Below, in pieces: positions 1 through 21,406 of a stretch of DNA of 64,000 nt (position 1 is its first letter; each line of letters begins with the position of its first letter). The position numbers and the translations under genes were made by a program. The notes below the pieces were generated by a model. The model did no database searches. It was given only the letters and a program-made list of their open reading frames with translations, and was not told the DNA's origin. Source of the stretch: Paraspadella gotoi (lineage: Eukaryota; Chaetognatha); NCBI GenBank assembly GCA_051294375.1, contig CM119265.1, forward strand, positions 29,040,540 through 29,104,539. The letters are read 5' to 3'.

Positions 1-34
1 TGTTTTCTTTTCATACAACTTGTGATAAAATTAA

Positions 35-535
35 TTAGCTCATCAAGTCAACTGGCATAATTTGGTCCACTGGCATGAATTGGTCAACTGGTATAATTTG
101 GTTTAAATGCTTAATTTGGTTAAGTGACATAATTAGATCAAATTGCTTAATTTGGCAACCGGCATAATTTGGTCAACTTGCATAATTCAATCAACTTGCA
201 TAATTTAATCAACTTTCATAATTTAATCGACTTGCATTATTTAATCAACTGGTATAATTTGGTCAACTGACAGAATATGGCCAACTGGCATAATTTGGTT
301 AACCGGCATAATTTGGTTAACTGGCATAATTTTTTTCAACTTGTATAATTTGGTCAACTTGCAAAATGTGGTCAACTGGCATTACTTATTCAACTGGCAT
401 AATTTGGTCAACTTGCATAATTTGGCAAATTGTTGTAATTTGGTCAACCGGCATAATTTGGTCAATTGACATAATCTGTTCAACTGTAAAATTTGGTCAA
501 CTGGCATAATTTGGTCAATTGGCATAATTTGGTCA
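35..535. repeat. 18-bp minisatellite
   Basis: A diverged tandem array with unit close to ctggcataatttggtcaa is repeated almost without interruption, about 27 copies. Copies differ by substitutions (cttgcataattt, ccggcataattt). No coding potential is apparent. It ends in a short (AATC)n run near 535-563. Confidence 0.9.
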
Positions 536-563
536 ATCAATCAATCAATCAATCAATCAATGA

Positions 564-761
564 TTCTGAGAGAGATAGAGAGAAAATTTAAAAAATTGAC
601 ATAAATGTTTCTTTTGGTTTTCTGTTTTAAACTCTTTTCCACTCCTACGATTTCAATTTTTCAAATTCAAAATTAATTTATTTCAATTTTGTTATTAGAC
701 ATACAAATCAAGTTTCTTTAATTTTATCTTTGTTGTACATTGCTCAAATGAAATTGCTTAT

Positions 762-813
<52 letters not shown>

Positions 814-1084
814 ACCAAATTTCACTTCTTTTCACCACTTATTCAATCTAGCCTAAACTAAATCTGTCCTCTACACTGACCACTAATCTGTCTCAATTCA
901 TTGTTGGAAACTTTAACCTTTTCTGTCTCTCTCTCTCTCTTTCTTTAACTCACAAAAATATACCATTATTCACAACTGTTAAGAAGCGCTGATGAAGACT
1001 CGAAAATCCCAGAGTCGAAACATGTCTGCATTTTGATAAATAAATAATTGTAACAATTCATAATTCTTTGTAAATAGATAAATT
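564..1084. other. AT-rich non-coding stretch with (TC)n runs
   Basis: There is a (TC)n run near 765-808 and a shorter one near 925-942. Otherwise the sequence is AT-rich with stops in all frames. I see no gene here. Confidence 0.6.
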
Positions 1085-1870
1085 ATGAAAAAAAATTATG
1101 TCTGTCTGTGTCTGTCTGTCTGTCTGTCCGTCCAACCGTCCGTCCGTCCATCTGTCAGTCCGTTCTTCCTACCTTAGCAATAAACCCCAATTACTCGTGA
1201 TTGGATGGATGGATTTTAGCTGAATGGAAAAAAATAAAAAAATAAATTTCATTATTTTAACACTAATTGCTCATGATTTGATTGGGCGATTGACCTGAAA
1301 TTTTGTATGTGGGTAGAATCATGTGTGAGCAAGCTGGAAATCAAGTTTCGATGGAAACGTCTGAGTGGAAATGAGTTTAAATGGAAAAAATAAAAACCTG
1401 TTTCGCTAATTAATTATGCTTCTTTTTCTTTTTCTATTAAATGTAAATGCAAGATGTATTAAATATTCAAAATAGTAATCAGTTAATTAATCAATTAGTC
1501 AATTAATTAATCAATAAATGATTAATCAGTCAATCAATCAAGTCAATCGTTATCCGTATTATTCTCATCGTCGTCATTGCTTTTGTCGTGGTTAGTGACG
1601 AAAAGACCTAAAAACAAACATTTGGGATTAAATTAATTAATTAATTGACTAATTAAATAATTATTTAATTAATAATTAATTACTGATAATGATCGTGGGC
1701 AGATCCAACATTGTTTGCTCAAACTTTTTTCCATTTAAACTCATTTCCACTCGGAGGATTCCATCAAAACTTTATATCTAGTTCAATCACACACCTCCCT
1801 ACCGAAACAAAAAATTTCAATCCAAACCATCCATCCAATCACGAGTAATTGGAGTTTTTTGCTAAGGTGG

Positions 1871-1925
<55 letters not shown>

Positions 1926-1930
1926 GGACG
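1085..1930. mobile_element. Inverted-repeat (foldback/MITE-like) element
   Basis: The left arm runs from a (TCTG)n tract through caattactcgtgattggatg to about 1390 (ending aaatgagtttaaatggaaa). It reappears reverse-complemented at 1727-1930, starting tttccatttaaactcatttc, passing catccaatcacgagtaattg and ending in a (GACA)n tract. The arms are roughly 200-300 bp and moderately diverged; the 340-bp centre is AT-rich and non-coding. I infer a non-autonomous foldback element whose ends carry the tetranucleotide microsatellite. No clear target-site duplication was found. Confidence 0.6.
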
Positions 1931-2039
1931 GATGGACATTGTTTTTTTGCATGAGTTATCTTAATTCGATATTCTTACATGATATATGTGAATGCCTGAC
2001 AAGATTGAGAGAGTGGACCGACCGACCGACAAAGTGAAT

Positions 2040-2140
2040 AATAGAGTCGGGATCTGCTTATGAGCAGAATAAAGTTATCATTCATTTAATAAATAAGCTA
2101 TCTTGTCCCTGTTGTGGTGGTTTAAGGCCTTCATCACTCT
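2040..2140 (-). repeat. Fragment of dispersed MITE-like family C
   Basis: The segment with attcatttaataaataagct followed by atcttgtccctg matches, in reverse complement, copies near 38.6-38.8 kb and 52.5-52.7 kb. It lies just upstream of the first recognised mucin exon. Confidence 0.5.
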
Positions 2141-2175
2141 TAAAAAATATTATGAGATAATTTTTTTTGTTACAG

Positions 2176-11704
<9,529 letters not shown>

Positions 11705-12369
11705 ATTTAAAAAAAAAAATATTTGTACAGTCTTTTGCAAAAAAGAAAAAAGAAAAAGAGGACATCTTAAAAAATTACCCACATAAATCGTGTTAGATTC
11801 ATTTATTATAAAAGTTTTAAAGGTTAATAATGTTAATGAAAAAAAATTATTGCTTCAAATTTGGTTAAAATTTAACAATCCGTTCGGAAGCAATGATTTT
11901 TTAAACATAAGTACTCAAATAGCCGAAGAGTAAAAAATAATTAACATTTTTAATCCTCTTTTATAATCTTTAAAATGACTCATTTTAACTTATATATATA
12001 GATTCCATTTTTAAAAATCTATATTTACCATTCATTTTTTTTTCATAGGAATTTATATTTGTATACTTGTCATTATACGCCTATGTATATTGTTTGGAAC
12101 TTCCAGGCATTGTTGATCCCTGTTTATTTGTAATTTTTAAACCCAGAAATCTAGAAATCAACGAAACAAGGTGCTAAAGACGGAACTGTTTTTAATCCAT
12201 TTTGCTTGCAATTTTCTTTCAAATTCCTAACATTAAAAATTTTAAATTGTTTAAGGTGGTGCATAACACACTTCAAAGTTATTTATATTCGTAATTAGAA
12301 AAAATATTTAATTGTTCCAATAAAGAAAAAAAATACATTAATAATTTCTTTCCGTTAATTTACTTTATA
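11705..12369. other. 3' flank of mucin gene, no gene seen
   Basis: AT-rich sequence with frequent stops. A clear polyadenylation site cannot be singled out. Confidence 0.5.
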
Positions 12370-12920
12370 TCCGTTTTTTTCTGACAAATAAAGGCGGGCT
12401 CGATCGATAATCAGTGTCGTCGCCCGAGGCATAAGATCTTCTTCTAGTAAAGGACAGCAGCCCGATTATATCCTTGTTCCTTCGCCTAAAGAAAAAAAAT
12501 TACTGTCATAACGTGCGCTTACCTGTTCACAGGACTAAAATAAAACCATGAACATTTTGGAACAAGGTGGACGCAAGATTTGTAGAAAAAATCAAAAGAC
12601 GAGAAATTTAAATTCTAATTAAATGACATCACATTGCATCAATATTGTGTAATGTCACCAGAAAGCGAATTGCCTTTGAGCACATTCTTTTTAAATAATC
12701 CCTTCATGAAGGTTATTCTAACGTACTCTCAACTACCTCTTACGATTGGAAAAATACTTTTTTGTCTCTCCTTCAAATTAAACCAGAAATTGGCGCAGTT
12801 TACCTTTGAGATCATGTTCATCAATTTCATTTCTCCTTCTTTTACGAGAGTTGGCCGCCTATGAACAACCATTTGCGATATAAAAAACGATGAGCCGTTG
12901 GGCCCTATGGCGGATAGCAA
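12370..12920 (-). CDS. Possible minus-strand coding exons, unrecognised
   Basis: Reading the minus strand, a segment at about 12497-12370 follows an acceptor ttctttag and reads RRNKDIIGLLSFTRRRSYAS, then GDDTDYRSSPPLFVRKK, before a TAA. It is preceded by a donor-like aacag|gtaagcg about 35 bp upstream with a matching open phase. A second candidate exon near 12898-12777 reads GPNGSSFFISQMVVHRRPTL, then VKEGEMKLMNMISK before gtaaac. Composition looks protein-like, but I recognise no family and cannot complete a gene. Confidence 0.28.
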
Positions 12921-13979
12921 CCATACAACTAATAACTTTAATTCGTAATAAAAATGGGAGCTGTTATAAATAGCAGCAGTTCAATATCTCTTTTAGTCTG
13001 AACGATGCCTCTTAACGAATTTATCATTGATAATTTTTCTCACCAAGAAATTAAAAATAATCGGGGAATGTTTCAAGCAGAGTAAAACAAAGCAAACATA
13101 TCCAGTAACATCAATCCATTTTACAAAGGCAAACAAATATATTGAAATATAATTCTACTCTCAGAGATATATTATTTTCATAATACTAGGATAGAGTTCC
13201 ATACTGTTCAAATATGCGTACCCAATATATTTTTATTAAACGCCCAAGACCAGTATATTACTCATTTTAAATTTTCAAATTAGTGATCGCGCCCAACGTT
13301 AATCTGTCTTTCCTCTCTCACCATTTTCACTTCTTTTCATAACTTTATGCGCAACCCGCGTTACAATATCGTCGCAAACGCTAGAGCGGTTGAGACGATT
13401 TAAAAATAGAAAAAGAAAGAAAGAATAAAAGGGAAAAAGAATAGAAAGGAAAGAAAGAAAAATAGAAAGGAAAAGAAGCGAATGATAAAGGAAAGAAAAA
13501 CATTAAAAGGAGAAGAGAAGCCAAAATCGTTTCGGGACGAAATCAGCAGCGGTCCCGCCCGCCAGAAGAGGCACCCAGAAAAAAAAGAAGAAATCAAAAA
13601 GGCAGCAGCAAAAGCAGCAGCGATCAGAGAAAGAGAGAAAAAAAATAAGCCACTGCAGACTCGTCTTTTCCCTTATGAATCAGTGACTAGGGAAATGAGG
13701 ACGCACCGGCCCTGAGAGATACAATAAGAAAAGAAAAACGATGAGTAATTTTAATTGAAACCTGACGACGAATCTATTTTTTATTTTTCAAGGAGAAAAA
13801 CGTTATAATTATAAATCTTATCAACTTCAGAAATTGTGCGCGTAGGCATAGCGCGGCCAGCGGCTGCAGGTGGCGGACTGCCAGCGGCGGCATTGAAGTG
13901 GTTTCAAGAAAAAGGGAGGAACGAATCGGGAGCGGAAATCTCTCTCTCTCTGTCTCTCTCTCTCTCTCTCTTCTCTCTT

Positions 13980-14024
<45 letters not shown>

Positions 14025-14523
14025 GTGATCTGCTCTCATCTCTCTCTCTTCTCTCTCTCTCTCTTTCTCTCCTCTCTCTCTCTCTCTTCTCTCTCTCTTC
14101 TTCTTTCGATTGTCTACTGTCTTTCTCTCTCTTTAAAACGGTTACCGATTTCGTTGATTTAAACGCAAATGGAAACGCAATATCGGTTTCTTTTCACGTC
14201 TTCATCTTTGACAGTTTTAGTTAAAAGGAGAAAAAGTGAGAAAAAAGGAAAAAGTGTTTTTCTTTTTCTTTCTTTTTCTTTTTTTCCTTTATTTTCCTTT
14301 CTTTTCCTTTTTTTCATTTTTTTCTTTTTTTTCCTTTTCCTTACTTTTCTTTTCTTTTCTTTTCTTTTCTTTTCTTTTCTTTTCTTTTCTTTTCTTTTCT
14401 TTTCTTTTCTTTTCTTTTCTTTTCTTTTATTTTCTTTCTTCTTTAATTATGCATCATAAACTTAAAACTTAAAACTTACTTACTTAAAACACCGATGCTA
14501 AGAAAAAAGCCCTAATTTTTTTT
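12921..14523. other. Non-coding stretch with microsatellites
   Basis: It holds a purine-rich patch (13400-13660), a (TC)n block with interruptions (13940-14130) and a long CTTTT pentanucleotide block (about 14255-14440). Open frames here are produced by the repeats. Confidence 0.6.
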
Positions 14524-14912
14524 AGTTGCGCCGCGGAGCAACTCTACAAGTCACTTTTTGGTCGGTCTGTCGGCCTGTCGACCACGTATATTAAAAATGC
14601 TCATAATTCTCCTATAGTCAGTTGCTCATTTGTTAAGAAGGGAAATATCATCAAATCTGTGACTGTTAGCGCCGCCTTCACAAAATCCTAAAACTATAAA
14701 GAATAAAAGAGGAAATTCTGATGCAGGCTAAGAAAGTTATTGTAGTCATGTAGTCATGTAGTCTCTTCCCTCTCGTGATGCTCACTTTTTACCCCGGCAT
14801 TGCAGATCGTTGGGTCAGGGGTTCCTTTCTCTTATTCCGTGATCCTCCACGTTGATGATGTAGTCACGTGATCACAGGGAAATACACCTGAATAAAAAGT
14901 CACTGCGGCGCA
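14524..14912. mobile_element. MITE-like element, ~390 bp
   Basis: The left end agttgcgccgc and the right end gcggcgcaact are exact inverted repeats of 11 bp, and an internal aagtcacttttt / aaaaagtcactg word flanks both ends. Both sides lie in T-rich sequence. There is no ORF inside. The family was not identified. Confidence 0.5.
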
Positions 14913-15159
14913 ACTCATTTTTTTGGGGTTGCACTCTCGAGTACTTCCGAGAGTTAACCTTGGTAAAAAGGTTTTGTACTATTTATGTACCTTAATATAC
15001 ATTTTATAGTTAATTATTGGAATTTACAATTAAAAACAGTTAAAAGGCAATACATAGAAATTATCGTTTGTGATTTTTCTCTACTTTCTTATTCCGAGAT
15101 CAGAGTTTTTCACGTTGAAAGTGAAGGGACTCAATATAAATCGCATTTCACCGTTTATG

Positions 15160-15450
15160 CGAATATCGATAAAAGAGAGAGAGAGAGAGAGAGAGANNNN
15201 NNNNNNNNNNNNNNNNNNNNNTCTTCCTCTCTCTCCTCTCTCTCTCTCTCTCTCATCTCCTCCTCCTCACTCTCTCTCTCTCTTATCTCTCTCTCTCTCG
15301 TCTCCGTCTCTCTCTCTCTCTCTCTCTCTCCTCCTCTCTCTCTCTCTCTCCTCCTCCTCATCTTAATTCCTTTATCGATATTCGCAATAATCGAAATCGT
15401 CGAAATGCGATTGTATTTATTGATCCCTTCAGGAGAGAGAGAGAGAGAGA
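15160..15450. repeat. (GA)n / (TC)n tracts around a 25-N gap
   Basis: (GA)n runs into N at 15197-15221, and interrupted (TC)n follows to about 15360. The identical words tcgataaa/tttatcgata, with tattcg/cgaata, on the two sides give a weak inverted arrangement. The fixed 25-N gap is a scaffold join of unknown size. Confidence 0.8.
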
Positions 15451-15524
15451 GAGACGGCCTTTATCGAAGGTCCTTCGTGCCTTTACCTCAAGAGTTTGAG
15501 TTGTTTTGTCAGTTGTTTTGATGA

Positions 15525-15612
15525 CCTGGTTGTTTCATCTGGTTGTTTCGTCAGGTTGTTTCGTCTGGTTGTATTTTAAAATTGTTTCGTCATGTTGTTT
15601 CGTCGGCTGTCA
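15525..15612. repeat. ~15-bp minisatellite (ggttgtttcgtct)
   Basis: About six copies of a unit close to ggttgtttcgtctggt. Non-coding. Confidence 0.65.
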
Positions 15613-16310
15613 TTTCTTTTCCCTCAAAATATGATTTGCTTTTTTCGCTTTTTTTCTTTGTTCTGTTTTGCTTTTTTATTTTTACTTTTTGCTCTTTTTT
15701 TCTTTTGCTCTTTTTATGGTTGGTTTTTTCCGTTGTTCTTTTTTTTTACTCCTTTCTTAAAATATGAATTTTATTTCCTCACCGCTAAGAAAAGATAGCT
15801 ATCTAACCTTTTTATTCAATGCTTATTTAAAACGTACACTATTTATAAACTGTAAAATCCATAAAGAAAATCAAAATGTGACAAAAACGTCTGTAAAATA
15901 TGGAGAGAAAGAGTTTCGCTAACTTACTAACTCTGTCTTTGTCTCTGATCAAATCATGGATAAAGTTAGTTTATTTATTTAAGGAATATATATTTTGTTC
16001 GTACCGATTTCGTAAATTACAACTAAAATTAGTTTAAAATTTTTGATAATCTTTTTATCTCTAAATCTTAACTTAAAATACTTTCTTAAAGTCAATTTAT
16101 TTTTCTTTTAAATCATTTTTTATTCTATTGTTTTTTGTTTTTTTTTCAAATGCGTTTGTTTTGCGTCGACAATTAGAAATAATTGCATCTTAATCTAACT
16201 TTTATCTTTCTCCATTTTATTCTAAATCTCTTTTTCTCTCAGAGGCGAAGCTTATGATTTATAAGCGAGATAATCGCCCTGTTTATTGTTCGAGTCTTCT
16301 GCACTGAGAT
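15613..16310. other. T-rich non-coding stretch
   Basis: T-rich to AT-rich sequence. The ORFs are phenylalanine/leucine low-complexity shadows. No gene seen. Confidence 0.5.
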
Positions 16311-16317
16311 GAAGGGT

Positions 16318-17200
16318 ACGCGTCCGTGGGTCGGCCAGGTCCGTTGTCGGTCGGTCGTCCATCGCTCGGCCTAGCCGTAGGGTTGGGCTATGGTCCGTTG
16401 GTCGTCGCGTCCGTAGGCGTCAGTCGGTCGTTGGTCGGCCGGTCCGCTCGGTACGGCCGTAGTGCCGTTTGTGTCGGCTCGGTCCGTTGGTTCGGGCTCT
16501 TGGTCCAATCGGTCGGTCCCCGCTCCGTTTGGTCTGTCGCCGGTCCATCGGTCGGTCCGCTCCGTTGGTCGGTCGGCCGGTCCGTTGGCTTCGGTGTCGA
16601 TTCAAGCGACAAGGTCCATGGTCGGCGTCAGTCCGTTCGCTCGGCCAGGTCCATTTGGTCGGTCAGTCCGTCACTCGGTCCGGTCCGTCGTCGGCCAGTC
16701 GTTGGTTCGGTCAGTCCGATTCGCCCGGGCCGGTCCCGTAGGTTTTGGCCAGGGTCCTCTGGATCGGTCGGTCGGTCCGTTGGTCGGCCGGTTCCGATGG
16801 TTCTGGTCAGTCTCGCATCGGCCGCTCCGTATGGGTCGGTCGGTCCGTAGGCTCGCCGTCCGTTGGTCGGTCTGGTCGGTCGGCTGGTCCAGTTGTCGAT
16901 CGTTGTCCTCGGTCTGATCCGTAAGGTCGGCCGCGTCCGTTCGGTCGTTGTCGGTTGGGTCCTGTCGGCGGTCGTCGTGCTCGGGGGTCGTCGTCCGGTG
17001 GTCGTTTTCTGTCGGTCAGTCGGTCCGTATGGTCGGCGTTCTGTGGTCGCGCTTCGTCGTCGGCCGGTCTGTTGGTCAGTCGGTCCGTAGGTCGGCCGGT
17101 CCCGTCTGGTCGGCCGGAATCTTGTGTCGTCAGTCGGGTCCGTGTGCGTCAGGTTCGCTGTCGTCGGAACCGGTCGTCGGTCAGTCGGCTCCGTCGGCCA
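16318..17200. repeat. CpG-rich GGTC-type minisatellite block, ~0.9 kb
   Basis: The block consists of irregular copies of ggtcggtccgt, cggtcggccggtccg and similar words. It is strongly CpG-rich compared with the AT-rich flanks and lacks stop codons in several frames on both strands, giving spurious ORFs of up to 174 codons rich in Gly, Arg, Ser and Val. It could be a CpG-island-like element, but I see no gene attached. Confidence 0.85.
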
Positions 17201-17324
17201 GTCAAAATTTTCGAAGGAATAAGGAATGAAAGAGTCGCCCTCATATCACAGGAGGAAATTAAATAGGAATAATTACTCACAAAACAGAATAGTGAAGATA
17301 TTATTGTTTTAACTATTTTAAAAC

Positions 17325-17500
17325 TTCTATCTGGCTCTAGGATTGAGGGATCGGGGTTTTTCCACGCCCCCAAGACGATTTATGGCCGTCTTCATGCTGC
17401 CCAATGGGTTGATACCAATCGGGATAAATCCCAGTATCTATTCGTCATGAATGTGATAGGTTTAACTCAATGAGCCACCGGGTTACAACTATAGAGAAGT
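17325..17500 (-). mobile_element. tRNA-derived SINE, copy A (partial)
   Basis: The reverse complement contains ggtggctcattgagttaaac (box A-like), then gatttatcccg (eroded box B) and a body ending ggaaaaaccccgatc. It matches copies near 59.2-59.4 kb and 61.4-61.6 kb over the words acgcccccaagacg and tcaatgagccaccgggtt. Confidence 0.6.
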
Positions 17501-18478
17501 TGTCGTGACGCTCGACTACAACATAAAACAATAAAAAAAGAAATAGAAAAAAATGAGAAAAAACATAGAAAATTAAAATGTATGAAAATAAAAATGATAA
17601 ACTAAAGAAAAAAAAGGGAAAAGACAAAAGGTTAATGACAAAAAGTTAATGACAAAAGGGAAAAGACAAAAGGTTAATGACCCTCAGTTGGTCGAATCAA
17701 TATAAACTGTTGATGATGATAAAATCGATGATGAGAATGATAGTAATGACAGCGATGATAAATGATGACGACAACAACGACAACAACAACAACTACAACA
17801 ACAACAAGAACTTCATCTCCTCATCTTTCAAATTCTGACGCGAATCAAATCGAGGAATTGAATTCGGTCGTCGATCAAACGAAACCAAATCTCCAATTCT
17901 TAAGCCCAAAATCTTGGCCCAAAATTTTAGCCCAAAATTTTAGCCCAAAACTTTGGCCCCCAAAAATAGCCAATATAATTTAGTTCAAACAAATTATCCG
18001 AAATAAGATTTTCTTTAGCCAATCTCTTTTCTAATTAACCTAATTCCGAATTTAGAGTAAAATGAAACGTTCTTGGAAAATAATCTTTGGCCCAAATTTA
18101 TTTTGTCAGGTTTAAAAACAAAAATTTTAATTTCTTGTTTAACCTAAAATTAAATTAAAACAGAAAGAAAAGAAAAGTTTAAATAATAATGAGTCAAGTT
18201 TGAGCTTGCCAAATCATGTCAGATAACGTCGGGTTATTACGGGTCATGTCAGATAACGTCGTTTCATGACGGGTCATGTCATATAACGTTGGGTCATGTC
18301 GGGTCATACATGATGAAATTGTTTTGAGATGATCTGATAAAAAGGTCACAGAAGGTCGATCTTTAACTTAACGAGAATCGATGTGAAGAAAACTTCGAAT
18401 TTCGAGATAATAAACTCATTCTATTTGCGGTCTTGATCATAAAATGAGCCGAGGTCGACTGTATTTTACGGAATTTAA

Positions 18479-18529
<51 letters not shown>

Positions 18530-18620
18530 TTGTTGTTGTTGTCATTTGTGTTGTTGTTGTTATGACTGGCTCCCACGGCGGCGAATTTTAGATTTAGATT
18601 TCGTTCAAATCGATTCTGGC
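17501..18620. other. Non-coding stretch with simple repeats
   Basis: It holds an (ACA)n run at 17762-17812, repeats of agcccaaaattt near 17905-17955, a 20-bp-class minisatellite gggtcatgtcagataacgtc at about 18205-18315 (five copies) and a (TC)n run at 18482-18528. No supported gene. Confidence 0.6.
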
Positions 18621-19320
18621 GTCGTGGGGGAGAAGGGGAGGAGAGAGGGAGGAAGGGAAGGAAGGAGAGAGGAAGGAAGGGAGGAAAAAGGAGAGGAGAG
18701 GGAGGAGGGAAAGAGAGGGAGGAGGGAGCGAGAAGGGTAGGAGAGAGAAAGAGACGGAGAAGGGGAGGAGAGAGGGAGGAAGGGAGGAAAAACCTTAGGA
18801 AATAGGAAATGAGGAGCGTTTGATGATTAACGTAAATAATCTTAAAGCGATTAATTTTTCTCTCAATGACGAGAAAGGGGAAAGATGATGACATATATAG
18901 GACGAGGGGAGATTAGACTGGCGAGAGGACGAGCTGTTAGGAGAGGGGAGGAGAGAGAGAGAACGGAGGAGAGAGGGGAGGAAGGAGAGAGGGAGAGGTA
19001 AAGAGAAGAGGGAGAAGGGGACGGAGAGGATAGAAGGTTAGGGGGGAAAAGGAAGAAGGAGAAGGAAGAGAGGGGAGAAGCGAGAGAGGCGGGAGGAGAG
19101 GGAAGATGTGAAGAGGGAGGGGAGAAGGGAGAGAGGGGAGATGGAGGAGAGGGAGGGGAGAGAGAGCGGAGAAGGGAGAGTGGGGAGAGGAGAGGGAGAT
19201 GGAGAGAGGGGAGGGAGAGAGAGGGGAGAAGAAAGAGAGGGGAAAGGAGAGGGAGATGAAAGAGAGAGGAGGGTAGATGAAGGAGTGGGATGGAGAGAGA
19301 GAAGGAATAAGGAGAGTAAG
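18621..19320. repeat. Polypurine tract (ggagagg-rich), ~0.7 kb
   Basis: The plus strand is almost wholly A/G (ggagagaggg, gaaggagaga) except 18790-18950. It gives spurious Pro/Ser/Leu ORFs on the minus strand and Glu/Arg/Gly ORFs on the plus strand. Such tracts can form triplex (H-DNA) structures. Confidence 0.85.
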
Positions 19321-21406
19321 AAAAGTTTGAAGGCGACAAATAGGAAATCGTTTCGTAATTGGTTAAAGTTTTGAGTCTTGTCCTTCATAATTCTGAACAA
19401 TTAAAGGATAAGAGAGAAAATACACCTGGGGAAGTTTGTTTCTTTTGTCGAGAGTGAGAGAGAGAGAGAGAGAGGAGGAGAGAGAGAGCAAGAGACGAGA
19501 GAGAGAGAGAGATACATTCGTTAATTACCCGCGATATATTTATTGTTTTGAAAGAGAATCCAATTCGGCACAGTGGAAAATGTTCAGACAAGATTAAGCG
19601 CGATCGTTCTTTTTTTTCTTTGGGCAAATTTCACCACGACCAAAAAAAAAAATAAAACAAAAGGTCATACAATGTTTGGACTTATTTTCCCAGCCAGCCC
19701 CATTTATTCTTAAATTCCTTTTTTAGAAATTAATACTTGGTTATTAAGGCGTTAGTGAAAGTTACGTATGAAAATTCTAAAGGTCAATTATGAAACACAT
19801 GACCATCAGTGCACATTTTAATTTGTAAAAAAAATTAATTTTAGTTTTTTAATTTTTGCCAGTAGGCTTATATTATTATATGAGTTACTACCTTATAAAA
19901 TCGAAAAATTTTCAAACATACTTTTCTTAATTTTATATTGCCAGATTTGAATCCTCCGCTGTCAAAAGTTGATAAAGAAAAATCATAAATTATTTTGAAA
20001 AATTCTTTTCATTAAGTCGCCGTTAAAAATTACAAAACTATATTTTAATATATGATAAAGTTAAGTTGTTCAGCCCTTAACAGATTATAAGTTTTTTCTC
20101 GATTTGACCCAACTTAGATGGCAGGATGTTTGTTTAAAAAAGAGTATGATTTTCTTTTCCGATTCAACTTTTTATGACGAACTCCAACATCTCGCAAAAA
20201 ATCTTAGAAAAAACTGTTTTAAAATTTTTAACACGTTAATTGGATTAGTACTAGTATAAATACTTGCGCCTACTGCCGTTAAATTGTAAAATTTATTATA
20301 AAAATTTTTTTATACATTAAATGTTCATTCAGTATAATGTTGTTCGATTCCTCACTTTTAGAATTTAATTACAAGTTAAATTTTAGAAATTTTTACTACG
20401 CCTTATTGGTTATAGATCTGGGTTAGTGTTAAGGAATTTGTTTCAGATTAATGTGACGGACCTAGTTTGTGATTTGGGTTAATGTTTTTGGTGAGGCAAT
20501 AGAAAAGGGGCACTCTCGGAAAAGAGAGCCCAATGTTTTATGGCTTTTTTGTAAAATTCGTTCGCCTCAAAAAAAAAAAAAATTCCTCAACTTGCATAGT
20601 TTTTTCTTTTATGTTTTTTGTGCCTTTTATATTTCATTCGCTCATATGACTTTTTTTTATTTCTTTTTTTATCGATTCATCTTCTTCAGATTGTCAGACT
20701 CTGGGATTCGAACGCTCGACTTTTCTGTCCATCGTCCGTCGCCAAAAAAAAATAGAGAAAAAAAAAGAGCATCGGGACTAAAATTCGTCCTTTGACCTCA
20801 ACTTCGAAAAAATGTTTGTTTTTTTTCCTAGTTTTCTTTGTTTCTTTTTTTTATTTAATTTAAAACAGATTTAGACGACAATTCTTATTCATTAATTTTC
20901 GTCTAATTATAATTAGTAATTTTATTACAACTTTAAAAATCAAGTACTAATTAGCAAATCAAACAGTTTTTTTTTTTTCGGAAAAAGTTAAGAGGAAGAA
21001 ACTTTAAACTTAAGCTAAAAATATTCAACGCGAAAAAAATACGAAAAAAATAAGAAGTTTACGTTTTCAAATTTAAATCAAATCAACAAGGTTAGTACTA
21101 AGCTTATGTTTTTAAATTAGTAGCGTTATATTGGTTGTACCAATTTCATTAAAATTTTTTGGTATTCAGATGTCTTTAGTGTTTATATACAATTTTGTTA
21201 AAGCTTGACACGTTTTTGCGTTTATGTATTGTAAAAAACATACAGACACTGTCACATACTCACACACAAAAACTACTAAGAGAGAGATCCTCCGGGAACG
21301 ATTGGAGTGAAATGATAACGGGTACTTCTACACGCGTCAGCAGTTGCGGTGATAAGTCCAGCCCATCGCACCTGGTGCTGGGCGTCGGCGTAAATTCTGG
21401 TAGATC
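19321..21406. other. AT-rich non-coding stretch
   Basis: There is a short (GA)n block near 19455-19512. The rest is AT-rich with no credible ORF. A phrase near 21120-21150 (ttggttgtaccaatttcatt) resembles the end of repeat family C. Confidence 0.5.

Noticed and set aside
16326-17266. Several long Gly/Arg/Ser/Val-rich ORFs on both strands
   Set aside because: All come from the GGTC minisatellite, which lacks stop codons by composition.
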